Counted from the stretch's first letter, positions 26,754 through 35,652 are shown. The stretch: 64,000 nucleotides of DNA from Enterococcus gilvus ATCC BAA-350 (GCF_000407545.1 NZ_ASWH01000001.1:186001-250000), one strand, 5' to 3'. The notes: a model not told the origin generated them from the letters alone. Numbers and translations are program-made.

Positions 26754-27497
26754 TTACGGTTCTGGATGCAACACACGGTGTAAGAATTCTTTGGTCCGTG
26801 CTTCTTTCGGATGGACAAAGATGTCTTCAGGAGTTCCTTGTTCAGCAATAACGCCTTGGTCCATGAAGATAACACGATCCGACACTTCTTTTGCGAAGGC
26901 CATTTCATGGGTTACGATGACCATCGTCAAGCCGCTCTCTGCCAATTTCTTCATAATATGCAGGACATCGCCGACCATTTCAGGATCTAGCGCGGAGGTC
27001 GGTTCGTCAAACAACATCACTTCCGGGTTCATTGAAAGGGCACGGGCAATTGCGACCCGCTGTTTCTGACCCCCAGAAAGCTGTGCCGGCTTCGCATCAA
27101 CGAAACGAGCCATCCCCACTTTCTCCAAGTTTTCCAACGCCACTTTTTTGGCTTCCTCTTCTTTTCGTCCTAAGACGGTCACCTGACCGCTCATGCAATT
27201 TTGCAGCACGTTCATATTGTTGAAAAGGTTAAAGGATTGGAAAACCATTCCCAAATGCGTCCGATATTTCGGCAGATTGTAACCAGGGGCTAGAACATTG
27301 TCCCCTTGGTATAAGATTTTGCCGTCTGTTGGTGTTTCTAGTAAGTTGATGCAACGTAGAAAGGTAGATTTACCGGAACCAGAGGCACCGATGATCGTTA
27401 CCACTTCTCCTTTGTTGACGTTCATACTGATATCTTTTAAGACGAGGTTATCGCCGAAGCTTTTCTTCAAATGTTCGATTTCAATAATACTGCTCAT
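26754..27497 (-). CDS. amino acid ABC transporter ATP-binding protein (GlnQ type), probably lysine
   Basis: A 247-residue polar amino acid transporter ATPase: Walker [10 protein letters not shown] at 37-45, signature [15 protein letters not shown], Walker [13 protein letters not shown], and [18 protein letters not shown] at the H-loop. AAGGAGGAG precedes the ATG. It is the second gene after a lysine riboswitch, which suggests that the substrate is lysine; the protein alone would only say polar amino acid. The 127-bp gap to the upstream permease gene holds a hairpin but no T-tract. Confidence 0.9.
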   Translation of the reverse strand: MSSIIEIEHLKKSFGDNLVLKDISMNVNKGEVVTIIGASGSGKSTFLRCINLLETPTDGKILYQGDNVLAPGYNLPKYRTHLGMVFQSFNLFNNMNVLQNCMSGQVTVLGRKEEEAKKVALENLEKVGMARFVDAKPAQLSGGQKQRVAIARALSMNPEVMLFDEPTSALDPEMVGDVLHIMKKLAESGLTMVIVTHEMAFAKEVSDRVIFMDQGVIAEQGTPEDIFVHPKEARTKEFLHRVLHPEP

Positions 27498-27565
27498 GTC
27501 TGCTCCTCCTTATTCTTATTGCTGAACGCATTTTTTTTAAAATTCGTTCGATGTTCATGCCGTAT

Positions 27566-27596
27566 ACCATTCTGCTAAAGCGAGAAGCAAAATGGT
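27566..27596 (-). other. intercistronic hairpin in the lysine transporter operon
   Basis: Minus strand CCATTTTGCT, nine bases, AGCAGAATGG, with one mismatch and no following T-tract. It may stabilise or process the mRNA between the two genes. Confidence 0.4.
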
Positions 27597-27624
27597 CTAT
27601 CGGGCCTCCTTAATCTATCTGGAA

Positions 27625-29223
27625 TTATTTATCTTCTCCGACAGCTACATCAACCTCTTCAATACGAACATAGGCTGAAGGGCCGTCCATTTTCTTCTCA
27701 ACGACACGTAAGAGACGAGTGGCAGTGAAGGTCAAGACAAAGTAGATCACACAGATGATGAAATACGTTTGGAAGAACATATAGTTCGTTCCAGCCGCGG
27801 ATTTCCCTTGGAAGAACAATTCAGAAACAGAGATGATACTCAATACAGAGGTATCTTTAATATTGATAACCAATTCATTCCCCGTTGCTGGCAGAATGTT
27901 TCGTAACACTTGCGGCAAGACCACTTTACGCATCGTTTGACCATGGGTCATCCCGATCGCATGAGCCGCTTCGAACTGTCCTTTATCGACTGCGAAGATC
28001 CCGCCGCGGACGATCTCAGACATATAGGCCCCCGTATTAATAGAAACAATAAACAATGCAGCAGCCGTTCGATTCAAGTCGATCCCGAAAGCCATCGCGA
28101 TCCCGTAATAGATAACGGCAGATTGTACGATCATCGGTGTGCCGCGGAAAATTTCAATGTAGGCATTCAATAACCAGCCAAACACTTTTTGCAGACCGCG
28201 TTTTGCAGAATTATCTGATTCAGGGATCGTCCGAAAGACACCGATCAATAAACCGATCAAAGTCCCAACCGTTGTTCCCACAATAGCAAGCAGTAAGGTC
28301 ATTCCTGTTCCTCGTAAGAACATCGAACCGTTTTGTTTCAAGATACGAACGAAGACATTTTCTTTTTTCCCAGAAGCGTTTTGCGTTTCATCCGTCGCTG
28401 GCTGATCTTTGATGGCTTGGTCCATGACCTTCACCCGTTCGTCTTGAGAGATGCCGGACAAGATCTGATTGACCTGGGCCATATTAGCGTCGCCTTTACG
28501 CATGCCGACCGACACCTGAACATCTTCAGGGTTGGTTTGGAACCCGTTTGCTTTGTCAAATTCCACCATTTTAAGGTCAGGATTGACACTTTCCGCCGTC
28601 ACGCCTTCTGGTCGTTCACTGACGTAGCCATCGATGGTTCCCGATTCCAAAGCAACACGCATTGCTGGGAAATTGTCCATGGCTTCCTGTTTGTTCACGT
28701 CAGGGATCTGAGGAATAACGTCATAATGGAATGTACTTAACTGTGCGGTGATTTTTGCCCCCGCAAAATCTTTGATGTTTGTCGCTTTGGCATATTTTGT
28801 ATCTTTCCGTGTAACGATAACCAATTGTGATTCGTAATAAGGATCGGAAAAGTCGACTTCCTTCCGGCGTTCCGCTGTTGGAGACATCCCGGCGATGATC
28901 GCGTCGATCTTGCCAGATTGAAGGGCGGGCAATAAGCCGTCCCATTCGGTTTTGACGACGACCAGCTTACGGTTCATTTTGTCCGCAATTTTTTTCGCCA
29001 TTTGGACATCGTAACCGCCAGCGTAGGCTCGATCTCCTTGGATCTGAACGGCGCCATTCCGATCATCCTTTTGCGTCCAGTTGAACGGTGCATAGCCGGC
29101 TTCCATGCCGACCCGTAACTCTCCTTCAGGTGTTTTGTCATCCGCGTGTGTAATCAACGGTGCTCCTAAAAAAGAAATGAATAATGCGATAAGTGCGATA
29201 ACTGAAAATTTTCTTCTATTCAT
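27625..29223 (-). CDS. amino acid ABC transporter substrate-binding/permease fusion, probably lysine
   Basis: A 532-residue fusion. Residues 1-27 are a signal peptide (FSVIALIALFISFLGAPLITHA). Residues about 35-265 are a type 3 solute-binding domain (GYAPFNWTQKDD, GGYDVQMAKKIADKMNRKL, SPTAERRKEVDFSDPYY). Residues about 290-510 are the membrane permease with the ATPase-coupling loop HAIGMTHGQTMRKVVLPQVLRNILP. Such fusions are normal for lactic acid bacteria glutamine, arginine and lysine importers. The frame opens 24 bases earlier, but AAAGGGAG is spaced for the ATG at 29223. The upstream lysine riboswitch points to lysine uptake. Confidence 0.9.
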   Translation of the reverse strand: MNRRKFSVIALIALFISFLGAPLITHADDKTPEGELRVGMEAGYAPFNWTQKDDRNGAVQIQGDRAYAGGYDVQMAKKIADKMNRKLVVVKTEWDGLLPALQSGKIDAIIAGMSPTAERRKEVDFSDPYYESQLVIVTRKDTKYAKATNIKDFAGAKITAQLSTFHYDVIPQIPDVNKQEAMDNFPAMRVALESGTIDGYVSERPEGVTAESVNPDLKMVEFDKANGFQTNPEDVQVSVGMRKGDANMAQVNQILSGISQDERVKVMDQAIKDQPATDETQNASGKKENVFVRILKQNGSMFLRGTGMTLLLAIVGTTVGTLIGLLIGVFRTIPESDNSAKRGLQKVFGWLLNAYIEIFRGTPMIVQSAVIYYGIAMAFGIDLNRTAAALFIVSINTGAYMSEIVRGGIFAVDKGQFEAAHAIGMTHGQTMRKVVLPQVLRNILPATGNELVINIKDTSVLSIISVSELFFQGKSAAGTNYMFFQTYFIICVIYFVLTFTATRLLRVVEKKMDGPSAYVRIEEVDVAVGEDK

Positions 29224-29282
29224 AGTTTCTCCCTTTCTTGAACTCACGAGATTGGGTAGGGCTGTCTTTGAAAATCTACAAC

Positions 29283-29533
29283 AAAAAAAGCCGCCGATTT
29301 GTGTATAAGGCCGCTTGCAGATAATAAGAAGATGGTGTTCCCTCTCACAAAAACATAGCGCAACTTAGCATCACTGCTAAGACAGTCCGCAAGTTATTTG
29401 CTTGCGTCCCAACATACAAAACAAAGAGAATTTTGTACATTTCGGCGAAACTTCCTAGACCTATTTCCACGTGTCTCTGCACTCCATAGGGTTAATAAGG
29501 TTCGCGACCTCTACCTCATTGTTCTGAGGCATC
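29283..29533 (-). promoter_or_regulatory. lysine riboswitch (L box) with terminator
   Basis: On the minus strand the conserved L-box blocks appear in order: GAGGTAGAGGTCGCGAAC (29518-29501), GCCGAAA, TTGGGAC and GGACTGTC. Outer pairing GATG/CATC at 29530-29533 and 29331-29334 closes the aptamer. A terminator follows: AAGCGGCC and GGCGGCTT with one mismatch, then seven Ts (A-tract at 29283-29289). Lysine binding should favour termination, so the transporter is made when lysine is scarce. Confidence 0.92.
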
Positions 29534-29557
29534 TCGTATTCAGTTATTATGTTTCAC

Positions 29558-29586
29558 AGTCTAAAGCCTATAAATGAAAAAGTCAA
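29558..29586 (-). promoter_or_regulatory. promoter of the lysine transporter operon
   Basis: Minus strand TTGACT, 17 bases, TAGACT, about 25 bp before the first conserved riboswitch stem. Confidence 0.8.
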
Positions 29587-29827
29587 TGGGAATCCTTTGA
29601 AACGAACAAAAAAATTGTTTGAAATTTTTAATCTAAAACGTTTTGATTGTTTAAAAAGACAAAAAAAGAATACGAAAATACATCCTTTAAGAAATTTCAG
29701 TCTTTTTATTTCAAAGGAGCAAAAAACTCTTCGATGATACGAAGAATTCTTCCTTTCTTCTATAAAAGAAGTGAGACTTTTTATTTTACGCGCTATTTAT
29801 ACTATACTGATTCTTGAGGTGATAGAA
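29587..29827. other. AT-rich intergenic region between divergent lysine transporter and sirtuin operons
   Basis: No gene is apparent. It includes an inverted repeat CTTCG/CGAAG near 29730 and, on the plus strand, TTTATT, 17 bases, TATACT ending near 29811, a possible weak promoter for the sirtuin operon. Confidence 0.4.
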
Positions 29828-30526
29828 ATGGAAATCACAGTTGATCTGGCTGCAGAGATGCTCCAGCAGCATAAAAAAATGACCTTTCTAACTGGAGCAG
29901 GTGTTTCCACGCCATCAGGAGTCCCAGATTACCGCTCACTCCAAGGCGTGTACCACGGACTGGAGGCACCAGAGTATTTATTAAGCAACGAATGCCTGGT
30001 ACGCGAACCAGAAAAATTTTATCAATTTGTCAAACACTTATACCATGAAGAGGCGCGGCCCAATGTCATTCATCAAGCCATGGCAGCGATGGAGAAGACA
30101 AAAGACATTTGGGTCGTTTCCCAAAATATCGACGGGTTGCATGCGGCGGCTGGCAGCGAAAAACTCGTTAATTTCCACGGGTCGCTGTACGAGTGCTATT
30201 GTCGGAAGTGCGGAAAATCAGTATCCGTATCAGACTATCTGCAAAGCGATCGTCACAAGGAGTGCGGCGGTCAAATTCGTCCTGACATCGTGTTGTATGG
30301 TGAGGGATTTGAAGAAGGCGTCATTCAACAAGCCGTTTCAGCAGTCAAAAATGCGGAACTTGTGGTAATCGTCGGGACGAGCTTTCAAGTTCATCCGTTT
30401 TGTGATTTAATTTATGAAAAACGCAGAGATGCGCAAGTCATGGTCATCAATCAAACACCGATCCAGTTAGCCGGTGCATATACGTTTGTACAGGCGAATG
30501 GAGTGGAGGTATTTGAAAAGCTATAA
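29828..30526 (+). CDS. SIR2-family NAD-dependent protein deacylase (sirtuin)
   Basis: A 232-residue sirtuin that removes acyl groups from lysines while consuming NAD and releasing nicotinamide. Motifs: GAGVSTPSGVPDYRS from residue 23, QNIDGLH at 99-105, catalytic His117 in FHGS, and IVGTSFQVHP near the C-terminus. The zinc ribbon has Cys125-x2-Cys128, but the second pair is His143-x2-Cys146 instead of Cys-x2-Cys. The longest frame begins 57 bases upstream, but GAGGTGAT precedes the ATG at 29828. It heads an operon with an acetyltransferase fusion and an NAD-biosynthesis repressor. Confidence 0.92.
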   Translation: MEITVDLAAEMLQQHKKMTFLTGAGVSTPSGVPDYRSLQGVYHGLEAPEYLLSNECLVREPEKFYQFVKHLYHEEARPNVIHQAMAAMEKTKDIWVVSQNIDGLHAAAGSEKLVNFHGSLYECYCRKCGKSVSVSDYLQSDRHKECGGQIRPDIVLYGEGFEEGVIQQAVSAVKNAELVVIVGTSFQVHPFCDLIYEKRRDAQVMVINQTPIQLAGAYTFVQANGVEVFEKL

Positions 30527-30573
30527 TACATTCATTGGGTGAAACCAGTTTTTATCTACGAGGAGGAAGATGT

Positions 30574-31407
30574 GTGGAGTTAACAGAAAAAGAAAAGATG
30601 ATCGCCGGTAAATTATATTTTGCAGGTGATCCTGAATTAGCAGCCGATCGAAAAGATGCACGGGTCAAATTACGAGCGATCAACCAAGAAACAGACAAGA
30701 AAAAACGAGAATTGTATGTAAAATCTGCTTTTGGGGGGACCAAAAAGCGCGTCTACATTGAACCCACCATTTCCTTCGATTATGGCTACAATATTTTTGT
30801 TGGGGAGAACTTCTATTGTAATTTCCACAATGTCTTTTTAGACATTTGTCCAATCACGATTGGCGACAATTGTATGTTCGGACCCAATGTTCAATTGTAT
30901 ACGGCTAGCCATCCGTTAGAACCAGGAAAGCGCAATAGCGGGCAAGAATTCGGCAAGCCGATCACGATCGGCGACAATGTTTGGATCGGCGGTTCGTGTG
31001 TGGTGGTTCCTGGGGTAACGTTGGGGGACAATGTCGTAGTGGCCGCGGGGGCAGTGGTGACAAAATCTTTTCCAGATAATGTCGTGGTTGGTGGAAATCC
31101 TGCACGTATCCTAAAGACGATCGAAGAAGAAAATGAAAAGAACGAATTGGTGCAAGCCCGAGAAAAAATAGATACGATCGATCAGGAAATCGTTGGTCTC
31201 TTAGAAAAACGACTGTCCGCTGTCAGCGAAGTAATCGCGTACAAGGCGCAAACAAAAAAGGCCGTTTTAGATACGAGCCGTGAAGAAAACGTGTTAGAGA
31301 ACGTTGCTGCTTTAGTGAAGGACGAAAATTATCGCGAAACGATCGTTGAGACATTCAAGGATATCATGAAGCAGTCGCGTAACTATCAAGAAGGGCGGTT
31401 GGAGTAA
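30574..31407 (+). CDS. maltose-O-acetyltransferase-type enzyme fused to an AroQ chorismate mutase domain
   Basis: A 277-residue fusion. Residues about 5-185 are a hexapeptide left-handed beta helix acetyltransferase (NodL/Maa type) with ITIGDN repeats and catalytic His113 in ASHP. Residues about 190-277 are a type II chorismate mutase: Arg196, Arg213, Lys224, Asp233, Arg236, Glu237, Ser268 and Gln272 match in order, and nearly in spacing, the eight active-site residues of E. coli AroQ (R11, R28, K39, D48, R51, E52, S84, Q88). GAGGAGG is spaced for the GTG at 30574; a longer TTG-started frame is unsupported. The next gene starts one base after its stop. The acetyl acceptor is unknown. Confidence 0.85.
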   Translation: MELTEKEKMIAGKLYFAGDPELAADRKDARVKLRAINQETDKKKRELYVKSAFGGTKKRVYIEPTISFDYGYNIFVGENFYCNFHNVFLDICPITIGDNCMFGPNVQLYTASHPLEPGKRNSGQEFGKPITIGDNVWIGGSCVVVPGVTLGDNVVVAAGAVVTKSFPDNVVVGGNPARILKTIEEENEKNELVQAREKIDTIDQEIVGLLEKRLSAVSEVIAYKAQTKKAVLDTSREENVLENVAALVKDENYRETIVETFKDIMKQSRNYQEGRLE

Positions 31408-31408
31408 C

Positions 31409-31936
31409 ATGGTCGATGGCGATAAACGCAAAGCCGAGATTTTAGAAGCGTTGCAGCAAGCGGATAAACCGATCAGTGCGACTCGTTTTGCAAAGGAATT
31501 CGGCGTGAGCCGTCAAATCGTAGTGGGGGATGTGGCGTTGTTACGAGCCGCAGGTGAAACGATCATTGCCACTGCACGAGGCTACCTATTGGAACGCGAG
31601 TCAGAAAAATTGATCAGTAAAATTGCTGTTCAACACGGACCGGAGCAAACAGAAGAAGAATTGCACACAATAATCGAAAAAGGCGGAGAAGTCATTGATG
31701 TTGTAGTGGAGCATCCATTGTATGGCGAATTAGTCGGCGGACTGCATTTGATGACGCAGCAAGACGTCGATAGCTTTATCAAGGAAACCAGTGGGCTGCG
31801 GGCGACACTTTTGTCGGAGCTGACAAGCGGCATTCACCTCCACACGATCGCCTATGAGACACTGGATGATTTGGTAGAGATCAAACAGGCGCTCTCAGAA
31901 AAAGGAATCTTATATGAAGAAAAACACCATTCGTAG
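31409..31936 (+). CDS. niaR: niacin-responsive transcription repressor NiaR (3H domain)
   Basis: A 175-residue repressor of NAD synthesis and niacin uptake genes. An N-terminal HTH (about 8-60, with AKEFGVSRQIVVGDVALLRAAG) precedes the 3H domain, named for conserved histidines: His76, His102, His143 and His145 are present, and equivalents of His76, His143 and His145 bind metal in the Thermotoga homologue. It is one base downstream of the fusion gene and very likely co-transcribed with the sirtuin, linking NAD consumption and NAD supply. Confidence 0.9.
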   Translation: MVDGDKRKAEILEALQQADKPISATRFAKEFGVSRQIVVGDVALLRAAGETIIATARGYLLERESEKLISKIAVQHGPEQTEEELHTIIEKGGEVIDVVVEHPLYGELVGGLHLMTQQDVDSFIKETSGLRATLLSELTSGIHLHTIAYETLDDLVEIKQALSEKGILYEEKHHS

Positions 31937-31950
31937 TGAATGGTGTTTTT
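31921..31950. terminator. bidirectional terminator between niaR and def
   Basis: AACACCATTC pairs with GAATGGTGTT around the niaR stop, with T5 to the right and an A-run to the left. Confidence 0.85.
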
Positions 31951-31952
31951 GC

Positions 31953-32516
31953 TTATTCGATGACTAAAACGCCGTCTTTCAATTGCAGCGGGTTCTTTTC
32001 GTCTATATGGTCGTAGAACATGATGCCGTTGATATGATCGATCTCATGCTGGACGACGATCGCATTGTAATTTTTCAAGCGAATCTTGTGTTTTTCACCC
32101 TCAGCATCATAATAAGAAACGGTGATGCGTGCCGCCCGAACGACATAGCCGGGAACTTCACGATCAACGGATAAGCAGCCCTCGCCTTCGCCTAAGCAAG
32201 CTTCCTGTACAGAGTGGCTTAAAACTTTTGGATTGTACATCACCGTACTAATACCGTTCTCCGGTTTTTCTGGGTCAACACTTGGTACATGGACCGCGAT
32301 GATCCGTTTTGAACTATCTAATTGGGGAGCCGCTAAACCGACACCGCCACGTAAGTGTAATTCTTCTGCTTTCACGGGATCTTGACTGTTTTTAAGAAAT
32401 TGAAGCATTTCTTTTCCAAGGGCCACGTCTTCAGCAGTTGGAGGAATCGGGACCTCTTTCGCAACATCTCTTAAGGTCGGATGGCCTTCCCGAATAATAT
32501 CATCCATTGTGATCAT
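31953..32516 (-). CDS. def: peptide deformylase (type II)
   Basis: A 187-residue metalloenzyme that removes the formyl group from nascent proteins. Motif 1 GVGLAAPQ at 58-65, motif 2 EGCLSV with metal ligand Cys114, and motif 3 [12 protein letters not shown] with His157, Glu158 and His161 are intact. The insertion LHLRG and the length mark the Gram-positive type II enzyme. The frame extends 18 bases upstream, but AGAGGAGA is placed for the ATG at 32516. It is transcribed divergently from rpsO. Confidence 0.95.
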   Translation of the reverse strand: MITMDDIIREGHPTLRDVAKEVPIPPTAEDVALGKEMLQFLKNSQDPVKAEELHLRGGVGLAAPQLDSSKRIIAVHVPSVDPEKPENGISTVMYNPKVLSHSVQEACLGEGEGCLSVDREVPGYVVRAARITVSYYDAEGEKHKIRLKNYNAIVVQHEIDHINGIMFYDHIDEKNPLQLKDGVLVIE

Positions 32517-32617
32517 TAAAAAATCTCCTCTCAAAGCTGTCTTTCATCACGTTAGTTTAACACAAAAAGTAAGTAAGGTAAAAAAACTGTTTTTGGAACG
32601 ACGGTTCTTTAAAAAAA

Positions 32618-32632
32618 TTGTAATGATTACAA
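32618..32632. promoter_or_regulatory. perfect 7-1-7 palindrome resembling a Fur-family operator
   Basis: TTGTAATGATTACAA in the gap between the divergent def and rpsO genes. The 7-1-7 form is that of PerR, Fur and Zur boxes; the central TAATNATTA is shared by all three consensus sequences. Which regulator binds, if any, is unknown. Confidence 0.4.
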
Positions 32633-32658
32633 AAGACAGGCTTAAATTGCTATACAGC

Positions 32659-32687
32659 TTGATTTTTTAGAGCAAATCAAGTAAAGT
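32659..32687 (+). promoter_or_regulatory. promoter of rpsO
   Basis: TTGATT, 17 bases, TAAAGT. The leader of about 90 nt that follows contains GTGC/GCGCAC and TTGGT/ACCAA stems; S15 commonly represses its own leader, so autoregulation is plausible. Confidence 0.6.
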
Positions 32688-32782
32688 GTTAGAGTGTGCA
32701 AAGCGCACCACCTATCACTTGGTTGGGCGATTCACCAACGCTCTACTCAGTCGTAGGAAGAAAATAGGAAGAGGTGAAAACC

Positions 32783-33052
32783 ATGGCATTATCAAAAGAA
32801 CGTAAAAACGAAATCATCAATGAATATGCTCGCCATGAAGGAGATACTGGTTCTCCAGAAGTACAAATCGCTGTATTAACGGAAGAAATCAATCAACTAA
32901 ATGAGCATGCACGTGTCCACAAAAAAGACCACCATTCATACCGCGGTCTAATGAAAAAAGTTGGTCATCGTCGTAACTTGTTAGCTTACTTACGTAAGAA
33001 TGAAGTACAACGTTACCGTGAATTAATCCAACGTCTAGGACTACGTCGTTAA
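32783..33052 (+). CDS. rpsO: 30S ribosomal protein uS15
   Basis: An 89-residue protein, exactly the family length, with [21 protein letters not shown] and the rRNA-binding [22 protein letters not shown]. It binds 16S rRNA helices 20-22 early in assembly. A GTG nine bases upstream is in frame, but it is part of the GAGGTG ribosome binding site. pnp follows after 416 bp, the conserved rpsO-pnp order. Confidence 0.96.
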   Translation: MALSKERKNEIINEYARHEGDTGSPEVQIAVLTEEINQLNEHARVHKKDHHSYRGLMKKVGHRRNLLAYLRKNEVQRYRELIQRLGLRR

Positions 33053-33070
33053 TTCGTACTACTATTTAAG

Positions 33071-33100
33071 AGTGAGGTTCCTAGGAATCTCACTTTTTTT
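33071..33100 (+). terminator. rho-independent terminator after rpsO
   Basis: AGTGAGGTTCC and GGAATCTCACT form a stem with one G-T pair, then seven Ts. Confidence 0.92.
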
Positions 33101-33257
33101 ACAGTTAGGCTTTTCGCAATAGTGTAAGTATGCGTTCTAGTAATAGATTTTATGCGCTGTATTGAACAGGCAGTTTAGCCTAATGTTATGCGTACGAAAA
33201 TCAGGTCATTTTTCTGGTTTATAGAAAAAATGATTTCACTTAAAATGAGCTAGCTGT
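33101..33257 (+). repeat. structured intergenic element, copy A (rpsO-pnp gap)
   Basis: Begins directly after the rpsO terminator T-tract. A 7-bp outer stem TTAGGCT (33105-33111) / AGCCTAA (33177-33183) is followed by ATGCGTACG and a hairpin TCATTTTTC/GAAAAAATGA (33206-33233), then AGCTAGCTG. Copy B after pnp has the same order and spacing, with paired substitutions that keep both stems. No gene lies in it. Confidence 0.75.
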
Positions 33258-33307
33258 TAAATTCTAGTATACATGTAGAAACATTCGTCTCTTATTTAAT
33301 GTATTTG

Positions 33308-33440
33308 CGAAGGGGACTAAATTAATCGAACACCGAGGTTCTCTCGGTAAAAATAAACCCCTTTGATTGGCGTGTTGTCACTCTACTAACCAAATGCAAG
33401 AAGCGAAGGTTTTCGCTGTTTCCATTTGTTTAGTAGCGTC
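33308..33440 (+). promoter_or_regulatory. structured 5' leader of pnp
   Basis: Two nested or adjacent structures: AAGGGG/CCCCTT (about 33310-33363) enclosing ACCGAG/CTCGGT (33332-33348), then a long hairpin from CTACTAA (33383) to TTAGTAG (33436) with inner pairing CAAATG/CATTTG and AGCGAA/TTCGCT. Such stems fit the known autoregulation of pnp through its leader in other bacteria. No strong promoter hexamers are seen upstream. Confidence 0.5.
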
Positions 33441-33468
33441 GCACTGGTCAAAGGAAAAAGGAGAAGTT

Positions 33469-35598
33469 ATGACAGAAAAGCAAGTTTTTAAAACCACTTG
33501 GGGCGGGCGCCCTCTGCAAGTTGAAATCGGTCAGCTTGCCAAACAAGCCAATGGCGCAGTGTTAGTTCGCTATGGCGATACCGTTGTGTTAAGTGCAGCT
33601 GTTGCATCAAAAGAAGCGAGAGATTTCGACTTTTTCCCATTAACGATCAATTACGAAGAAAAAATGTATGCCGTGGGTAAAATTCCTGGAGGCTTCATCA
33701 AGCGTGAAGGACGTCCAAGTACAGATGCGACGTTGACTGCTCGTTTGATCGACCGTCCGATTCGCCCAATGTTTGCTGATGGCTTCCGTAATGAAGTGCA
33801 AGTAACAAACGTTGTAATGAGTGTGGAACAAGATTGCTCACCAGCGATGGCTGCAATGTTTGGTTCTTCATTGGCATTAGCTATTTCAGATATTCCCTTT
33901 GAAGGCCCAATCGCAGGTGTTGATGTTGGCCGCGTAAACGGGGAGTATGTGTTGAATCCTACGACGGAACAACACGCCGCATCAGATATCGATTTGACTG
34001 TTGCTGGAACAAAACAAGCCATCAACATGGTAGAATCCGGAGCAAAAGAAGTTTCCGAAGAAGATATGTTAGGTGCGTTGTTGTTCGGTTTTGATGCAAT
34101 CAAAGAAATGGTCGCTTTCCAATCTGAAATCGTTGCTGCTGTCGGCAAAGAAAAAATGGAAATTTCTTTATTACAAGTGAACCCTGAATTGAAAAAAGAA
34201 ATTTTTGACAGCTATTACGAAACAATGAAGACGGCTGTAATGACAATGGACAAATTGGCACGTGAAGACGAAATTGAAAAAGTAAAAGAAACAGTCAAAG
34301 AAGTCTATGCGGAAAGATTTGCGAATGTTGAAACAGAAGATTTGGTTCAAATCACAAAAGAAGTGAAACAAATCGCGGAAGACCTTGAAAAAGATGTTGT
34401 CCGTGAATTGATCACGATCGATAAGATTCGTCCGGATGGCCGTAAATTAGACGAAATCCGTCCGTTAGATGCAGAAACAAGCATCTTGCCGCGCGTACAT
34501 GGTTCAGGTCTATTTACACGGGGACAAACGCAAGCATTATCTGCTTGTACGTTGGCTCCTTTAGGAGAACATCAAATCATTGATGGATTAGGAACCGTTG
34601 AAAGCAAACGATTCATCCATCACTATAATTTCCCGCAATTCTCTGTTGGTTCAACAGGGCGTGCTGGCTCACCAGGTCGTCGTGAAATCGGACATGGTGC
34701 ATTAGGTGAACGTGCATTGGCGCAAATCATTCCTAGTGAAGAAGATTTCCCTTACACTATCCGTTTAGTTGCGGAAGTATTGGAATCAAACGGTTCGTCT
34801 TCTCAAGCAAGTATCTGTGCTGGAACATTGGCATTGATGGATGCAGGTGTGCCAATCAAAGCACCTGTTGCCGGGATCGCTATGGGCTTGGTCTCTGATG
34901 GTGAAAACTACACGATCTTGACAGATATTCAAGGATTAGAAGATCATCTTGGCGACATGGACTTTAAAGTTGCTGGAACAAAAGACGGAATCACTGCTTT
35001 GCAAATGGACATCAAAATCCAAGGAATCACAGAACAAATCCTTTCTGAAGCGTTGACACAAGCGAAAAAAGCACGGATGGAAATTCTGGAAGTCTTAACA
35101 GATACAATCGCTGAACCGCGCAAAGAATTGAGCCCATATGCACCGAAGATCGAAATGATCCAAATCGACCCAGATAAGATCAAAACAGTCATCGGCAAAG
35201 GCGGCGACACGATCAACGGTATTATTGAAGAAACTGGCGTGAAGATCGATATCGATCAAGATGGAAATGTCAGCATCGCTTCTTCTGATGCAGAGATGAT
35301 CCAAAAAGCAATCAAGATCATTGAAGAATTGACCAAAGAAGTCAAGGTCGGCGAAGTTTACTTAGGTAAAGTCGTTCGTATCGAAAAATTTGGTGCCTTC
35401 GTGAACTTGATCAAAGGCAAGGATGCGTTGGTTCACATTTCTCAACTTGCGAATGAACGTGTAAATAAAGTAGAAGATGTCGTGAAATTAGGCGACGAAG
35501 TATTAGTGAAAGTAACAGAAATTGATCGCCAAGGACGCGTGAATGCGTCTCGTAAAGCCTTGTTGAAAGAAGAAGAAAGCAAAAAAGAAGAAAAATAA
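33469..35598 (+). CDS. pnp: polyribonucleotide nucleotidyltransferase (PNPase)
   Basis: A 709-residue 3'-5' phosphorolytic exoribonuclease. Two RNase PH-like domains (first around 1-220; second around 310-545 with [27 protein letters not shown]) flank an all-alpha linker. A KH domain ([19 protein letters not shown] near 570) and an S1 domain ([20 protein letters not shown] near 625) follow. The frame opens 102 bases earlier, but the ATG at 33469 with AAAAGGAG and the start [15 protein letters not shown] match the family. It acts with RNase Y in RNA decay. Confidence 0.96.
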   Translation: MTEKQVFKTTWGGRPLQVEIGQLAKQANGAVLVRYGDTVVLSAAVASKEARDFDFFPLTINYEEKMYAVGKIPGGFIKREGRPSTDATLTARLIDRPIRPMFADGFRNEVQVTNVVMSVEQDCSPAMAAMFGSSLALAISDIPFEGPIAGVDVGRVNGEYVLNPTTEQHAASDIDLTVAGTKQAINMVESGAKEVSEEDMLGALLFGFDAIKEMVAFQSEIVAAVGKEKMEISLLQVNPELKKEIFDSYYETMKTAVMTMDKLAREDEIEKVKETVKEVYAERFANVETEDLVQITKEVKQIAEDLEKDVVRELITIDKIRPDGRKLDEIRPLDAETSILPRVHGSGLFTRGQTQALSACTLAPLGEHQIIDGLGTVESKRFIHHYNFPQFSVGSTGRAGSPGRREIGHGALGERALAQIIPSEEDFPYTIRLVAEVLESNGSSSQASICAGTLALMDAGVPIKAPVAGIAMGLVSDGENYTILTDIQGLEDHLGDMDFKVAGTKDGITALQMDIKIQGITEQILSEALTQAKKARMEILEVLTDTIAEPRKELSPYAPKIEMIQIDPDKIKTVIGKGGDTINGIIEETGVKIDIDQDGNVSIASSDAEMIQKAIKIIEELTKEVKVGEVYLGKVVRIEKFGAFVNLIKGKDALVHISQLANERVNKVEDVVKLGDEVLVKVTEIDRQGRVNASRKALLKEEESKKEEK

Positions 35599-35617
35599 CC
35601 GATCCTTCGGTTAGTCT

Positions 35618-35646
35618 TTGACTTTTCTTTCTGAAACTTGGATAAT
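35618..35646 (+). promoter_or_regulatory. promoter of the manganese riboswitch transcript
   Basis: TTGACT, 17 bases, GATAAT, just downstream of pnp and a weak AACCGA/TCGGTT hairpin at its stop codon. Confidence 0.78.
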
Positions 35647-35652
35647 ATGGAT

